In this document: positions 18,940-31,327 of the stretch, in pieces
Position numbering within the stretch: position 1 is the first letter of the stretch
Layout of the letters: each line of letters begins with the position of its first letter
From: Lota lota
Lineage: Eukaryota > Chordata > Actinopteri > Gadiformes > Lotidae
NCBI GenBank assembly: GCA_026745465.1
Contig: JACYXH010000178.1
Location: 626,608-690,607, forward strand
Reading direction: 5' to 3'
Length of the DNA: 64,000 bases
Translations under genes and position numbers: made by a program
The notes under the pieces: model-generated
The model's input: the letters and a program-made list of their open reading frames with translations, nothing else
The model's database searches: none
What the model was told of the DNA's origin: nothing

Positions 18940-19803
18940 CAGGGGGCCAACTTAGCGCGGTGCTGCTCGGTTTCTCGTGCCGCGCTGTGATTTTGTGAAC
19001 TGCTAGCGACAGTCACTTATCCAAACCAGCTGTACTCCAGGCTGAATCCCATTACCTAGGAAAGGCTCATATTTATCAATGGTGCTCAAAAGTTGTGAAT
19101 CTGAGATACAGCAGCAATGATCCACTTAAGGGAGTCAATATTGAGACTGAAAATAAATGTATCCCTCCCATTCCCACGTCACTGTTGTATGGTGCTTTAC
19201 ACTGTAAAATCAACTGAATGTTATGCAGTTTTGGACTATTCACATGTGCATATATTCATATGTTTAGAAGATCAATAGAAATCTGAATGCAAGTCAACAA
19301 ATCATAAAGGTTTGGGCATTTTTTTGGTAAAGCACAGTTATTAAAATTCTGAAGTACTCACGTTACAGAACAGGACTAGTTTCAGAGTCTAAGGGGTAAT
19401 GGCCAATTGCAACCCTTCTCTCTTAGGTTATGTGTGTTGTGTATTAGTGTGAACATTTTCAATGAAGAGAAGAGAAGGTGCTATATTATGCCATATTTTT
19501 CTCTCATTTGTCAAAAGTTAATTTGAAATCAAGTGGCGACCATGCATTGTAACACAATGAATGGCCCTTACAAAAAGTTTAATAAGTGACAACAGCTTAA
19601 AACTCCATTCATGTGTAACTATAAATGACAATAGTATCAGGCCTGATGCCATAAGAAAGACTGAAGATACAAATGTGTCCCAAGTGTCATAGGACCTCAA
19701 CCTATTCTGTCAAGCCGCTACTATTACAATCATCTGCTGCAATTTGAATTGTTTGTAATACACGTTTATCATTGGTACAGACAATCTGCCATTTCTACAC
19801 CTG

Positions 19804-19867
<64 letters not shown>

Positions 19868-22475
19868 CATGTTGGTACTGTTGAGCAGTTCCAGACTAAG
19901 AGTCGTCCATTGGTCTTGGTCTAGGTATGACCATATACCTGTACAGTTAAATGTGACAAACCAGTTAGTCAGTTTTCCATTTACCATCCAAGTTTTTATA
20001 TAAGAAACATCTATATTTTAATAAGTGCCAATTCACTTTCATGTAACAGTTTAAGGTATGTTCCCAAACTAACTACCAACTAACCTTTTAGTAGGTGGTC
20101 GGACAAAATATCTTCAATGAATTTTCGTCCGTGTAAAAACCAATGACCAAAGAGAATCTTTTTGAGGTTCAAGGCAAATCTTAATTTAATAAATAATAAT
20201 TTCCTGGTTTTATGAGTGACCTCTTTCTTGCTCTGTGGCTTTAGAAACGTTTAAACACAATTTAAATTGGAATAAATAATTGATTTATCAGGAGGGAATG
20301 TATTTGATTGTTTTCACACCTTCAACGGCATCGAACTATTTAAAAACTGAAACTCCTAATTATTTTGTGTGCATTGCTTTGTCTCACTAAAAGTAAGTGA
20401 CATTTCTGTTTTTGACTGTGGAGGTTTTCACGTGTGCTATTTAAGTTATTTCAGAAACCTGACTGACAAAAGGTATAAAAGTAACTGACTAGGGTTGTAC
20501 ATTCTAATGGTTCTCTGTGCATGAGGCGGCCAGCTAGTAGAATTCCGTATCTGCGGTGATCAGAACTGTCATAATGAATTCTAAATGATGTTTTCACACA
20601 CACACATCTCCCATTCATACCAAGTTGGGAAGCTGCTTTAAATGACTTCCTCTGCATGTATTTTATTGCTTTAGTTTAAACATCCCTCATTTTAGATTCT
20701 TTTTTTTTCTATCTTTTGTTTGCAATATTATAGGGCAGTGGCTCAAAAGTATTTTTTTGTTAATCTTTTATGTATTCCAGTAAAACAAAACTGTTCATAA
20801 TGTATTTGAAGGATGACATACAATTAATTTCCATCTGATACCATAAAAAATGTGTTGAAGCTCACGTTGACTTTTGACAAGGACATTTTGGCTGGAACTC
20901 AAAACACCCTAGCCACTATAGGTTTGATTAACAAAATTAACTGCCGCTAAAAATGTTAAATGACTTGAACTAAAAGCCTTGTATTCAGAGACTTTGGGAC
21001 TTGAATAAAAAAAGGACTATCCAATGTGCCTCTTAGGGTTTTAGGTGCAGTTGTTTGTATGTGTGTACATGATGTAGGGAGGTGTCTGAAAAATGTGGGA
21101 AGAGGTTTTTTTCAACTGTTGAATGAATTGATTCAGTCACTCTGAAGCAAGGGGTTCACCTCAATGTGCTCACAACACAGTGAGCTGCCTTCATCAAATA
21201 CACTCAGATTTTATGGCCTGTTTTTTGTTTGTTTTTCAACCGAAAGTGAGAGGGAGCTGAGCCAAGTATTAGGAAGTTCTGCGAATGTCATCTGGCAATA
21301 TTTCCATTAGCTGTCATTCCCATCATTTCTTTTTCCGATTCGTTCGATTTGTGTTGATATAGGTGATGCTGCTGGATGCTTTAGGTCACCAACATAAAAG
21401 CTACAGGTTTTCCTGTTTCCATATATGTGGTTCAAGAGACAAGGAGATGTTATTTATTCAGCACGCTCAAGAGTTTTAAGAGGAACTGCATGAAAGGCTA
21501 CCTTGATTTATTTCCCTTTACCTTTGTTTCTATTTGAAGTATGTGTCAATATGTACTCCTCCGTGAGCCAGGACAGTCTGCGTCTTTATGGTCCACTCAA
21601 TGTACTGAAATGTCTGTTTTCAATATACTTCCACACAATAAAATGGTCCATGTTTTAAGGAAATATGGAGACATTACTTTGCTTTGTTGAACTTGTCTTT
21701 ATGTAAGTACACCATTGGGCTAAAAAGTACTATGTTTGTATTAACGTTTTACATTTAGAAGGTAATTAGGTACTTTAACCATTGGCATTTATTTTGGGAT
21801 GAGGTGGGTGTTAAGAAATGTAGGATGCTGGGGGAAAGGGTTAAGCACAAATCCCCCAAAAACTAAAAATGATGTGCATGTGAACACATACATATAATAA
21901 TAACCTTAAAGACCCTAATCCTAACTTGTTATCAGGAAGAAGGACAGGAAGTTAAACCTAGGTCAGTTACGACTACTATTATATACATACCAAGAGGATA
22001 CTCCCATTACACTACTACAACTATAATGAGGTAGGATTTTCCAACAACACACCTATATGCCAAGGATTTCTGAATGAAAGATTATACAATGTTTTCTATT
22101 GCCGAAAGGATCCAGAAAACGAAGGATTTTATGATGAACGATTTATTACTTTTATAAGTGCAAAGTATGATTTTTTATTTTATTACACATTAATGAAACA
22201 TTCTCCTTATGATGAAAGGTATTTAACATCTATTCACATGTTCTCTTAAGCTTTAGAAGAAAAGTCTCTTTATAGTTGGTTTTCACCATCCAAATAAAAA
22301 GGGACTTTGGTGCCACCTGGTGTTGGAATCATCTATATAAACGTTCAGAAGAGTGCAAATACTAAAAAGCACCTCAACTATGTTATTCGATGTTTCGCTA
22401 AGATTTATTTATTCATCTTTTTATACCCACCTTACCAGGTATGTGACCAGACACAAAACTTAACGGTTGTGTTGT
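18940..22475. other. HAS3 3' UTR and spacer to CHTF8
   Basis: AT-rich sequence with AATAAA motifs at 19152-19157 and 21637-21642 that could end HAS3 transcripts. A TTTATT at 22404-22409 is AATAAA on the minus strand, about 67 bp past the CHTF8 stop. A GT repeat lies at 19804-19863. No further gene is seen. Confidence 0.5.
19804..19863. repeat. (TA)(GT)n microsatellite
   Basis: Short TA run followed by about 50 bp of GT repeat in the HAS3 3' region. Confidence 0.95.
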
Positions 22476-24902
22476 TTACACCTTCTTAGGCACATTTGTA
22501 ATGATTGGCTTCGGCCGCGTCTTGAAAATGAGTTTCCTCTTGATAAGGGCTGTCACTGAGTAGGAGGTAGAAGAAGGATCTCCTCGTCTGTCGGTTTCCA
22601 TGGGTACCTGGTTGTTGTCGTCATGGCTGGCGGTGTCCTGTGCGTGACCAGGGTGCTTGGTGAGGACAGCGAAAGGCTTGTCTAGTTTGACCACTTTACC
22701 GTACAGGATGTGATGCCCGACTATCAGCACAGGAATACCCTGGTGGAGGAAAGCAGAGCAACATTTATGAATAAAGTGAATGTACAGGTGTGTGGAGACA
22801 TACCCATCCCCTCCACATGAACCATGTTTTGAATGATGCATAAATTAGGCCATGCCCACAAAGTACACTATACTGCCAAAAGTTTTGGGACGCCTGCCTT
22901 TACGTGCACATGAAGGTTACTGACATCCCATTCTTAGTCCGTAGGGTTTAATATAGAGTCTGCCCACCCTTTGCAGCTATGACAGCTTCAACTCTTCTGG
23001 GAAGGCTTTCCACAAGGTTTAGGAGTGTGTTTATGGGAATTTTTGTGAGGTCAGGCACAGATGTTGGACGAGAAGGCCAGTCTCCGCTCTAATTAATCCC
23101 AAAGGTGTTCTATCGGGTTGAGGCCAGGACTCTGTGCAGGCCAGTCAAGTTCCTCCACACCAAACTCGCTCATCCATGTCTTTATGGACCTTGCTTTGTG
23201 CACAGTCATGTTGGAACAGGAAGGGGCCATCCCCAAACTGTTCCCACAAAGTTGGAAGCATGAAATTGTCCAAAATGTCTTGGTATGCTGAAGCATTAAT
23301 AGTTCCTTTCACTGGAACTAAGGGGCCAAGCCCAACCCCTGAAAAACAACCCCACACCATAATCTCCCCTCCACCAAACTTTACACTTGGCACAATGCAG
23401 TCAGGCAAGTACCGTTCTCCTGGCAACCGCCAAACCCAGACTCGTCCATCGGATTGCCAGACAGAGAAGTGTGATTCGTCACTCCAGAGAACACGTCTCC
23501 ACTGCTCTAGTGTCCAGTGGCGGTGTGCTTTACACCACTGCATCCGACGCTTTGCATTGCACTTGGTGATGTAAGGCTTGGATGCAGCTGCTCGGCCATG
23601 GAAACCCATTCCATGAAGCTCTCTACGCACTGTTCTTGAGCTAATCTGAAGGCCACACAAAGTTTGGAGGTCTGTAGCTATTGACTCTGCAGAAAGTTGG
23701 CGACTTCTGCGCACTGTGCGCCTCAGCATGCGTTGACCTCGCTCTGTGATTTTACGTGGCCTACCACTTCGTGGCTGAGTTTCTGTTGTTCCCAATTCCT
23801 TCCACTTTGTTATAATACCACTAACAGTTGACCGTGGAATATTTAGTAGTGAGGAAATTTCACGAATGGACCTATTGCACAGGTGGCAACCTATCACGGT
23901 ACCACGCTTGAATTCACTGAGCTCCTGAGTGCGACCCATTCTTTCACAAATGTTTGTAGAAGCAGTCTGCATGCCTAGGTGCTTGGTTTTATACACCTGT
24001 GGCCATGGAAGTGTTTGGAACACCTGAATTCAATGATTAGAAGGGGTGTCCCAATTCTTTTGGCAATATAGTGTACATTTCAAGAATAAAAGCACATTCC
24101 TTTTTTAGGGGAAATCTTTCTGCCTGACACAACCACTAACTCTTTTTCCGACGTCAATTTGTTTACCTGACTTTCCAGTCTAAATATTTTTTACATAACA
24201 TTAACACAACGCCGACATTCCTCCCGGCCATGCTTGAGTCTGTTACTACATACCTCTTTAGTGTAGAGCAGATCTCCCATTGCATTCCCTGCTAGACCAG
24301 AGTTCTGTCTGGACACCACTTCGCCCTGCAGTTCAACCAGCAGCCACTCTGGAGCGGCACCGCTGCCCACACTGCTTCTACAAGACAAGGTGGTACAAGA
24401 GAATGAATACATAAGCCCTGGTACAACCAACAAACACACGTCAACCAGATTCCGGCTATATGGAGTCCTGCATGCATTCATGCATACTCATATGCAGCTA
24501 GAAAAGTTATGAATGATCAATAATACCACGATATACAACCAAATGTTGAAATCACACATTTAATAAAATATGCCTTATTAATGGTGCCTAAACATGCCTA
24601 ACTAATTGGTAGGCCGATATTAAAATGGGTAGAATAATTTAACAACATTCGTAAATTCTCATATTTTGAAAATGTGAAAAATACCATACTTTAAAAATAC
24701 CATTCCTAAATAATTTGTTAATATAGCTAGTAATAATATATGCCCTTGCTATTTTGCATGTGTTTTACCTCAGGGAAAAAGTTACATTACTGAATATAAT
24801 ATGTGTCCAAAATATCGTAAAAACACGCCTATAATTCCTAATACTCTTACTTATAATACGTCTATGGTCTGTCACCACCTACCTTATTATTATTTGGACC
24901 AT
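22476..24902 (-). CDS. chtf8: CHTF8 (chromosome transmission fidelity factor 8 homolog)
   Basis: Minus-strand exons 24883-24902 (start, only 20 nt), 24254-24377 and 22476-22739; 135 residues. The small first exon encodes MVQIII, matching the MVQIVI start of mammalian CHTF8 (121 residues); splice phases agree and all introns are GT-AG. Family blocks are clear: [51 protein letters not shown] and the C-terminal [28 protein letters not shown]8 joins CTF18 and DSCC1 in an alternative replication factor C complex that loads PCNA and supports sister chromatid cohesion in the nucleus. The extra residues relative to human lie in the acidic linker ([28 protein letters not shown]). The larger intron holds a Tc1 element. 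The gene is divergent from UTP4. Confidence 0.95.
22866..24073 (-). mobile_element. Tc1-like DNA transposon of a second family, degenerate
   Basis: A 1,208-bp element flanked by TA at 22864-22865 and 24074-24075. Its ends read CACTATACTGCCAAAAG (left) and the inverse of CACTATATTGCCAAAAG (right). The termini differ from those of the element at 8054, so two Tc1 lineages are present. It is inserted in the second intron of CHTF8 and encodes its transposase on the same strand as CHTF8. Confidence 0.95.
22956..23939 (-). pseudogene. Degenerate Tc1-like transposase
   Basis: The probable start is [10 protein letters not shown] at 23939 on the minus strand. The reading frame carries a homeodomain-like N-terminus ([34 protein letters not shown]), then VLWSDESHF with the first catalytic Asp and the Asp of FQHDCA. 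Just after that the frame shifts; it looks like an 8-bp deletion between two short GTGCA-type repeats. The second half resumes in another frame ([20 protein letters not shown]) and then meets a TAA at about 23091-23093. Further small deletions in the remaining C-terminal region shorten it. The copy cannot make an active transposase. The lower boundary given is approximate. Confidence 0.85.
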
Positions 24903-25482
24903 TGCCCTAATATATGTCGACCCTTGTTTGGATGTGGGCCAGTGTTCAGCGTTGTTTAAAATGCAATGCAATATCCTTGCATTGCATTACATAACAGGGA
25001 ATCTATTAGCATTCAACCTGAACGGCTTTCGAAACGAAATGTCATCAAAATGTAACGCTACAAAACTGTTGTTTCTGAAATAGGTTTATTTCTTCTTTCC
25101 CGCCAGCAGTCCATAGTTCCTAGTTCCGTTACGTATTTCCGTTTGATTACGACAGTGCCGATTGTATCCGGTTCAAAGGCTCTCAACGTGGGTCACTACT
25201 GTTTTCAACGTGTGCCCCTAGTAGAAATAATAAAAGGATACTTATAAAGCTAAATAAAGAATAAAAAAACACAGTGAGTACCGTTCAAATATTAACATTA
25301 GATAGTTACGTATATCTAGAGCCTGTTCTAAAACTCTAGGAGTTTATTATGAAAAGTGTATCCTTTGCTAATGGCTAGCTTCTACTCTACTCCTTGTTCA
25401 TGGGGCGACTGTTAATTAAATGTATGCCCTGTTCCTTTGACATAATAATCTCAGCATTTTATGTTTTCCGACCTAGGGGACA
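24903..25482. promoter_or_regulatory. Divergent CHTF8/UTP4 promoter region
   Basis: The two start codons are 580 bp apart and point away from each other, the same arrangement as in human, so the interval should contain both promoters. It includes TTTCCCGCC at 25096-25104, a perfect E2F-type site, fitting for a replication-factor gene. An AG at 25475-25476, seven bases before the UTP4 ATG, resembles a splice acceptor, so UTP4 may have an upstream non-coding exon here. Confidence 0.55.
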
Positions 25483-28400
25483 ATGGGGGAATTCAAAGTG
25501 CACCGGGTACGATTCTTCGACTACATGCCCAGTGCCATCAGTGCCATGGCATTCAACGTCCATACAGAGAGACTCGCGGTGGCTCGTGCTGACGGGACAG
25601 TAGAGATCTTCAACTTCGCAGACAACTGCTTTCAAGAAAAGGTGAGGACTTGCATGCACTGACAATTGCTATTATTTTATCTTTGTCCTATATGCTACTA
25701 TCAGCAGGTCATTTGCAGTGTTCTTGTTCAAAATATTAGACATACAACATTTAGGTGCTAACCCTTTGAAGGAATAGCCAGGAAGTGTCGCTCTTTAGTG
25801 CTCACATGTAAACGTGATCTGCAGGTGATACCGGGTAAGGATGGCAGGACAGTAGAGGCACTCTGCTGGGCTGGGCGTCGTCTGTTCAGTACAGGTCTAA
25901 ATGGAGAGATTGTGGAGTATGACCTGGAGAACCTGAAGTCAAAGTACACCGTTGAAGCGTACGGAGGACCAGTCTGGACCATCAGCAGCAACAGTCAGGG
26001 GACACAACTTGCGGTTAGTCACGTAACGGTCTGATGTTCTCTTGTTTTAGCCAAATGCAATGCTGAAAGTCTCATGTTGTCATTGCATCCTTTTTTAGGT
26101 CGGTTGTGAAGATGGGACAGTGAAAATCTTTGACCTTCTGGAAGACACTATTCAGTTTCAAAGAAACTTTGACAGACTGAAAAGTAAGTTGATTGATAAA
26201 AGCCACAGGGTTTTTATTCAGTGTCCAGGAAGAAAACGCATTGAATATCAATATCAGCAATCTAATAGTGTGAAATATTGTACAATGTCCAGTCTTATGA
26301 CCAAGACTCATTTGAAGAAATCTGGCCTTTTTCAACAAGCTATTTTGTTTTGCAAGCGAATACCGTCAAACAAAAATCAGCTTGGTGCGCCTCAATCCAA
26401 ACCTTCAGTAACCCTTTTTAATGAAGCTTGTATAGTTATAGGAACGAACAAATAATAACGAACCAAGCTGTTGCGAACTCTAGCCATAAGCACAGTTATT
26501 TTGTGTTATTGTATTGGTGTTTGTCGTAACATGTGGAATTCTTATTTCACTCTCCTAGGTCGTGTCCTATCTCTTTCATGGCATCCATCTAGTACACAAA
26601 TTGCTGCTGGCACCATGGACATGATCCGCGTGTTTAACGTCGACTCAGGTGAGACATGTGCAGCGTTATTACAGTGGGGCAAAGTACTACAATGACTTTG
26701 GAAGAACATGCAGTCCAATCTCCCGCATACATCGGTTTCTGGTAACGGTGTAGAGTTGATGTCAATACTAAATTGGACGGTGGTGGTACAGATGATCTAA
26801 TAGTATGTGATTTGTATTTAAGGTACAATATGCAACATTTTAGTTGGAAATGTGCTCTAAAACACATTTGGTCATGTAGACGCTAACTTAATGACTACAG
26901 GGATCTAGGTTAGCTCTGACTGCTGGGTCTGCAGCAGCGTAGAGAAATCTCTTGTAAAGTATTTTTCAGCGAGCTTCGCTTTTGGAGGGTGGGTTTGGGT
27001 TTGGAGAGATGAGGAGCAGAGTGTTTTTGTTTCAACATTAATACTGGAGCTAGCTTGAAATGGCAAATCTTACATATTGTACCTTTGAATAACTAGTACT
27101 CTTGGGTAAAACTGCAGGTACATTTGCATAGTTGGTGGTAAATTGTATTTAACTTGGTAGAATAAATGGTTCTTAAACATTTTAGATTGCTTTTTTAATC
27201 TAAAACGGGCCAACTTGCACCTGAGTTTCTGCTGGTGTCTGAGTGCACAGCCCTATGTGCATGAGCTGACTCTTTAACGTTGAAAAAACCTTATAGGCCA
27301 CGCCACTCAAAGGATGATGGTGGATAGGGCTGCGGGGGCGACAAAGAAGAAAGAAGTGGTGGTCTGGGGCGTGGTCTTCCTGTCGGATAACACAGTCATC
27401 AGCGGAGACTCTGCCGGGAAGGTCCAGGTGTGGGACAGCCAGATGGGCACGCTGATCCGCACTCACCTGGTCACCAAGTGGGACGTCACGGCGCTGGCAG
27501 TCTCCCAGGTGAGCTGAACAGGGCCTATGTTTTTCTGTTGATAGTAAGGGACGTGAATCTCAATAAAATGTTCTGTTAGTTCTTCATTAGTCTATTTATT
27601 TTTGTATGCTTTTGAGGTCTGGAACAAAAAACCTTCGAAATAGTAATTGGTGAATAAAGTGGTACGTTTGTTCTTCACTAATCCTTGTTTCATGCATTTG
27701 GAGTCCACGCTAGAAACAGCTTGCTATGCAGTTGATCTGTTTATAACCTCATTACTGAACATGCTCTATTGATGTGTCGCGTCATGCTGAGTTTTTGAAT
27801 GTGTTGCGGACAGGACGAGAGCAGCCTGCTAGCGGGGACGTCGGAAGGCAGCGTGGTCCAGTTCCAGTTCATCTCGGCCAAGCTGGATCAGCCCGACAAG
27901 GAGTGGATGCGCACCAGGACCTTGAAGAGCCACTCGCACGACGTCCGGGCTTTGGTTCACACAGAGACCGCCGCGGTTTCAGGAGGTCAGTGTGGGTGCT
28001 GCTTGTAGGCTTAGGATCATAATTATCAGGTAAAATGGATGTCACAACAGCAGTTGATCGCTCCATTGCCCCAATAAATAAATAAAACCAACCACATTAT
28101 TGCACTGTTTGTCTTTTTTGTAATAATGTCTATTTAATTCAATGTAAAAATAATTCAATTTCGAGATAATGATTGTTACTCCATTGTTATTCTCACAGGT
28201 AATGATACGCATCTGGTAGTCAGACCCTTTATGGAGAAAGTTGTTCAGAGCAGCAAGGAATCTGCCCCGTGCAAAATCACCTTCCCACACGTGAGTACCA
28301 ACTCCAGCTGCAAATTTGATATCAAAGTTAAAACGAATATTTTTATCGTCTACTGTACCTGAGGCAATGGCTTGTATTGTTCTCTTGGCTGCTCTTTATT

Positions 28401-31327
28401 AAACCTTGACTGTTTTTGTCTGTTGTCTGTGTAGAGAAGCCTGGTGTCGTGTGGGAAGAAGGCTGGAATTCTGCTCTTCCAGTTTCCTGAACGCTTAGAG
28501 GTCTGGAGACTCGGTGAAAGCAAAGGAAACGGTGGGCGGGACAACCTTACACTGGAATACATATCAAGGACAATAGATGACAATGATTCAAGTGTGTATG
28601 TGTGTTTAAACATTCCCTATTTTGTACTAATTGTTATTTCCTATATGCTTTTCATGTACCTTATAGGGAGACCAGGAGAGGAGCTATCTGTAAAGAAGAA
28701 ACCAGAGGCACTGATTCACCTGAAGAGAAAGGTGTGTGTGCTGAGGATGCACCAGCCACTGTAATGGCAATCTTGACTTTAAAAGCGGTGAGCTCATTGT
28801 GTGTACGTGTGTTCTCTGCAGGGCGATGATCACATTTGCTGCAGTGCTCTGTCTCCATGTGGAGGCTGGCTGGCCTACGCCTCCGCCTCCAGCGTCCGTC
28901 TCTTCCAACTTCAGTATGACAACGACAGCATCGCCGTCACTAAGGTAGAGATGGGACCGGGTTGCTAAGGTGCCTCCATTTGTGTGGAGCTACATGTATT
29001 GCTCTGATGTTGTTTTGTGCACAGTAAAGGTTCCCAGGGTGTCACTCCTTATTTGGACTTGATCTTCATTTTAATTACATTTCTGTGTGCCTCTTGGGAG
29101 TAATCTCAGAGGCTCAAGTGTAGCGCGCAAATGAAAGCTGGACTTTCTTGCACCCCAAACTCACTCATCTAGGCCATTTAATTTGATCCGCTGAAAATGA
29201 AAGTGTTAAAAGCGTCAGGCTGAGGCAGCATAAATGTGTGTGCCGGAAAAAACACGCTCCGCTCCATATTGCGCTTCAGCTCCGCCTGCAATGTGGAAAT
29301 GCTCATTGCTGAACATGGGAGCAGAATGAAAGCGGATGCGCTTTACGGTTGCACTCTACACTTGAGCTCCAGTCAGTAAGCCTGGAATGTCCTCTCCTGA
29401 CAGTCGTGTGTAGTTCTGCCTCACCCCTTAAACCTTTGGTATTCGTCCTCCCTTCCAGGTTAAGCTGCCAAAGGTCCTCCGCTGGGCCAACCAGCTGTGC
29501 TTCTCCGCTGACTCCTCCAGACTCTTTGCCTCCTTCAGCCAATCATCAGTCCTAGTCTTTGCTCTTAGCCAGTCGGAGGCCAAATACGTGCACACCCTCA
29601 AACCCAAGTCGGGTGAGACAACCGTACTAACGTCACATCTATCATGAGTCCCCACTTAATTGAAATGGAAAGAAATTGCTTTCGGTTTAAAGGTTTCTAT
29701 CCTGTTGTTCAATCCCACTGAGAATCGTGGTATATAACTAGTTGTGTTCTTTGTACCCCACTACTTCCCTTCTCCCTCACACACACCTCCAGTCTCTAGG
29801 CAGGCGGTTCACCTGATGTCCACAAGCGATGATGGCCAGTGGCTAGCCACCGCCAACTCTGACTGTGAGGTCCACGTCTACAACCTCAGAAAACTCAAGG
29901 TGTGGAAGGGGGGCTTACTGGATGGGTGGGATGGGAAATTCTTGTTTCTATGTGCTTTGACCTTTTTTTATCCTGACCATTGCGAAAGCATCAAACCACT
30001 AACGTGTGTGTGTGTGTGCCTGTGCGTGTGTGTAGTACCACTGTACAGTCCCAGTGTACAGCTCCTGTCCCAGTGCCATGGCCATTCACCCAACAGGCAG
30101 TAACCTTGTCATGGTGCACGCTGACCAGAAGGTACGTATCCAGGTTCTGCCCTCATTGAATGGATTATCTTTGGTTGCACTACGCTATGTGTATATTTAG
30201 TGGTGCTGACCTCACCTGCTCAACAATGATGATACAGACACATCTGTCAGAGCTTGAGGAGGTTGTGGAGAAATCTGCACGTTTATTTGACGGCCTCTCC
30301 TTTTCTCTCTGGCCGTAGATCTTTGAGTACTCCTTGGTGCAGAAGGAGTACACCGAGTGGAGTCGCACTCTGCAAAAAAAAGGCCTTCACAGGTCGTGGC
30401 TGAACAGGGCTACACCCGTCACCAACGTCTCCTTCAGCGCCAGAAACCCAAACTACATCATTCTGCATGACATGCACATGTTCTGCATCATCGACAAGAG
30501 TTTGGTATGTGTCTGCACTGCCCCACACGACGCCAGATTCCTGCGGTACACTGTCTTGCTGTGGCTTTTCAGTTAACCGTCAAGGTCCTCAAATCTGATC
30601 TAACCTCTGATCTTTTCCTCCTGACACACACACACACACACACAGCCACTTCCGGAGAAAGGCTCTGACCTGTGCAACCAAAGTCACCTATGTTCTATGA
30701 CGGAGAATGCAAGGATCAAAGACAGCCATGCTTTCAAGATTTGCGAGTTGTTCAAGGTAAGACGCACCATGCTGTCTTCTCAGTGTGACATGTTTAACGG
30801 TTGCCACTGGTCAAATTCACACTTTGTAGCTGCTCAGCCTTCGTGGGCTGCATTTCACGGCTGCTAAAATACCTGTTATACACGCATATACTGAAAAATA
30901 TATAAGATGGTGGATGCAGCTTGGAAACCTGTTGTTTATTCAAATAAAGGAATTCGTTTTATCAGAAGATACTTATTAGCTATGCTAGCTAGCTTGACGG
31001 TGCCCACGGTGTGAACTGTGTCCATTTGTATAATGTAAAATAGGCACAACACAATCTCAATGGAGGTTATTTTAACGCTTTCACATGCTACAGGGGAAAC
31101 AACTTAGTGACACGGTGAAGTGCAGTAGGCTACAGCCATGTCAGACCGTCTCATTTCTACAGCGTAGGCGTTGAGGCACAGCTAATTTCTAATTCCTGTC
31201 TGTATTGAAGAACCTGCTATGTGTGGGCTTGCTGGAGGACCATTCCCTTGTCGTGGTGGAGCGCCCCCTATTGGACATCACCACTCGGTTACCTGCACCG
31301 GTTCGACAGAAGAAGTTTGCCACATAG
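25483..31327 (+). CDS. utp4: UTP4 small-subunit processome component (Cirhin)
   Basis: Sixteen coding exons: 25483-25641, 25825-26013, 26099-26183, 26559-26648, 27297-27508, 27814-27985, 28199-28290, 28435-28531, 28667-28731, 28822-28944, 29459-29612, 29793-29899, 30036-30131, 30319-30504, 30646-30756, 31211-31327. They sum to 684 residues (human 686) with all phases consistent. The protein starts MGEFKVHRVRFFDYMPS and ends RLPAPVRQKKFAT, as expected. It is built of WD40 repeats; recognisable blades include ADGTVEIFNF, CEDGTVKIFDL, LSLSWHPSSTQIAAG, GDSAGKVQVWDS and LATANSDCEVHVYNL. UTP4 acts in the nucleolus as part of the t-UTP/UtpA complex, which binds pre-rRNA early and supports 18S maturation. 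An intron carries a small inverted-repeat element at 26820-27086. Exon 15's acceptor is preceded by CA repeats instead of a pyrimidine tract. Confidence 0.97.
26820..27086. mobile_element. MITE-like inverted-repeat element in a UTP4 intron
   Basis: About 267 bp bounded by AAGGTACAATATGCAACATT at the left and the inverse of AAGGTACAATATGTAAGATT at the right. The roughly 20-bp imperfect terminal repeats and the lack of any coding sequence suggest a miniature transposable element. The target-site duplication is not clear, so the superfamily is unknown. Confidence 0.65.
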
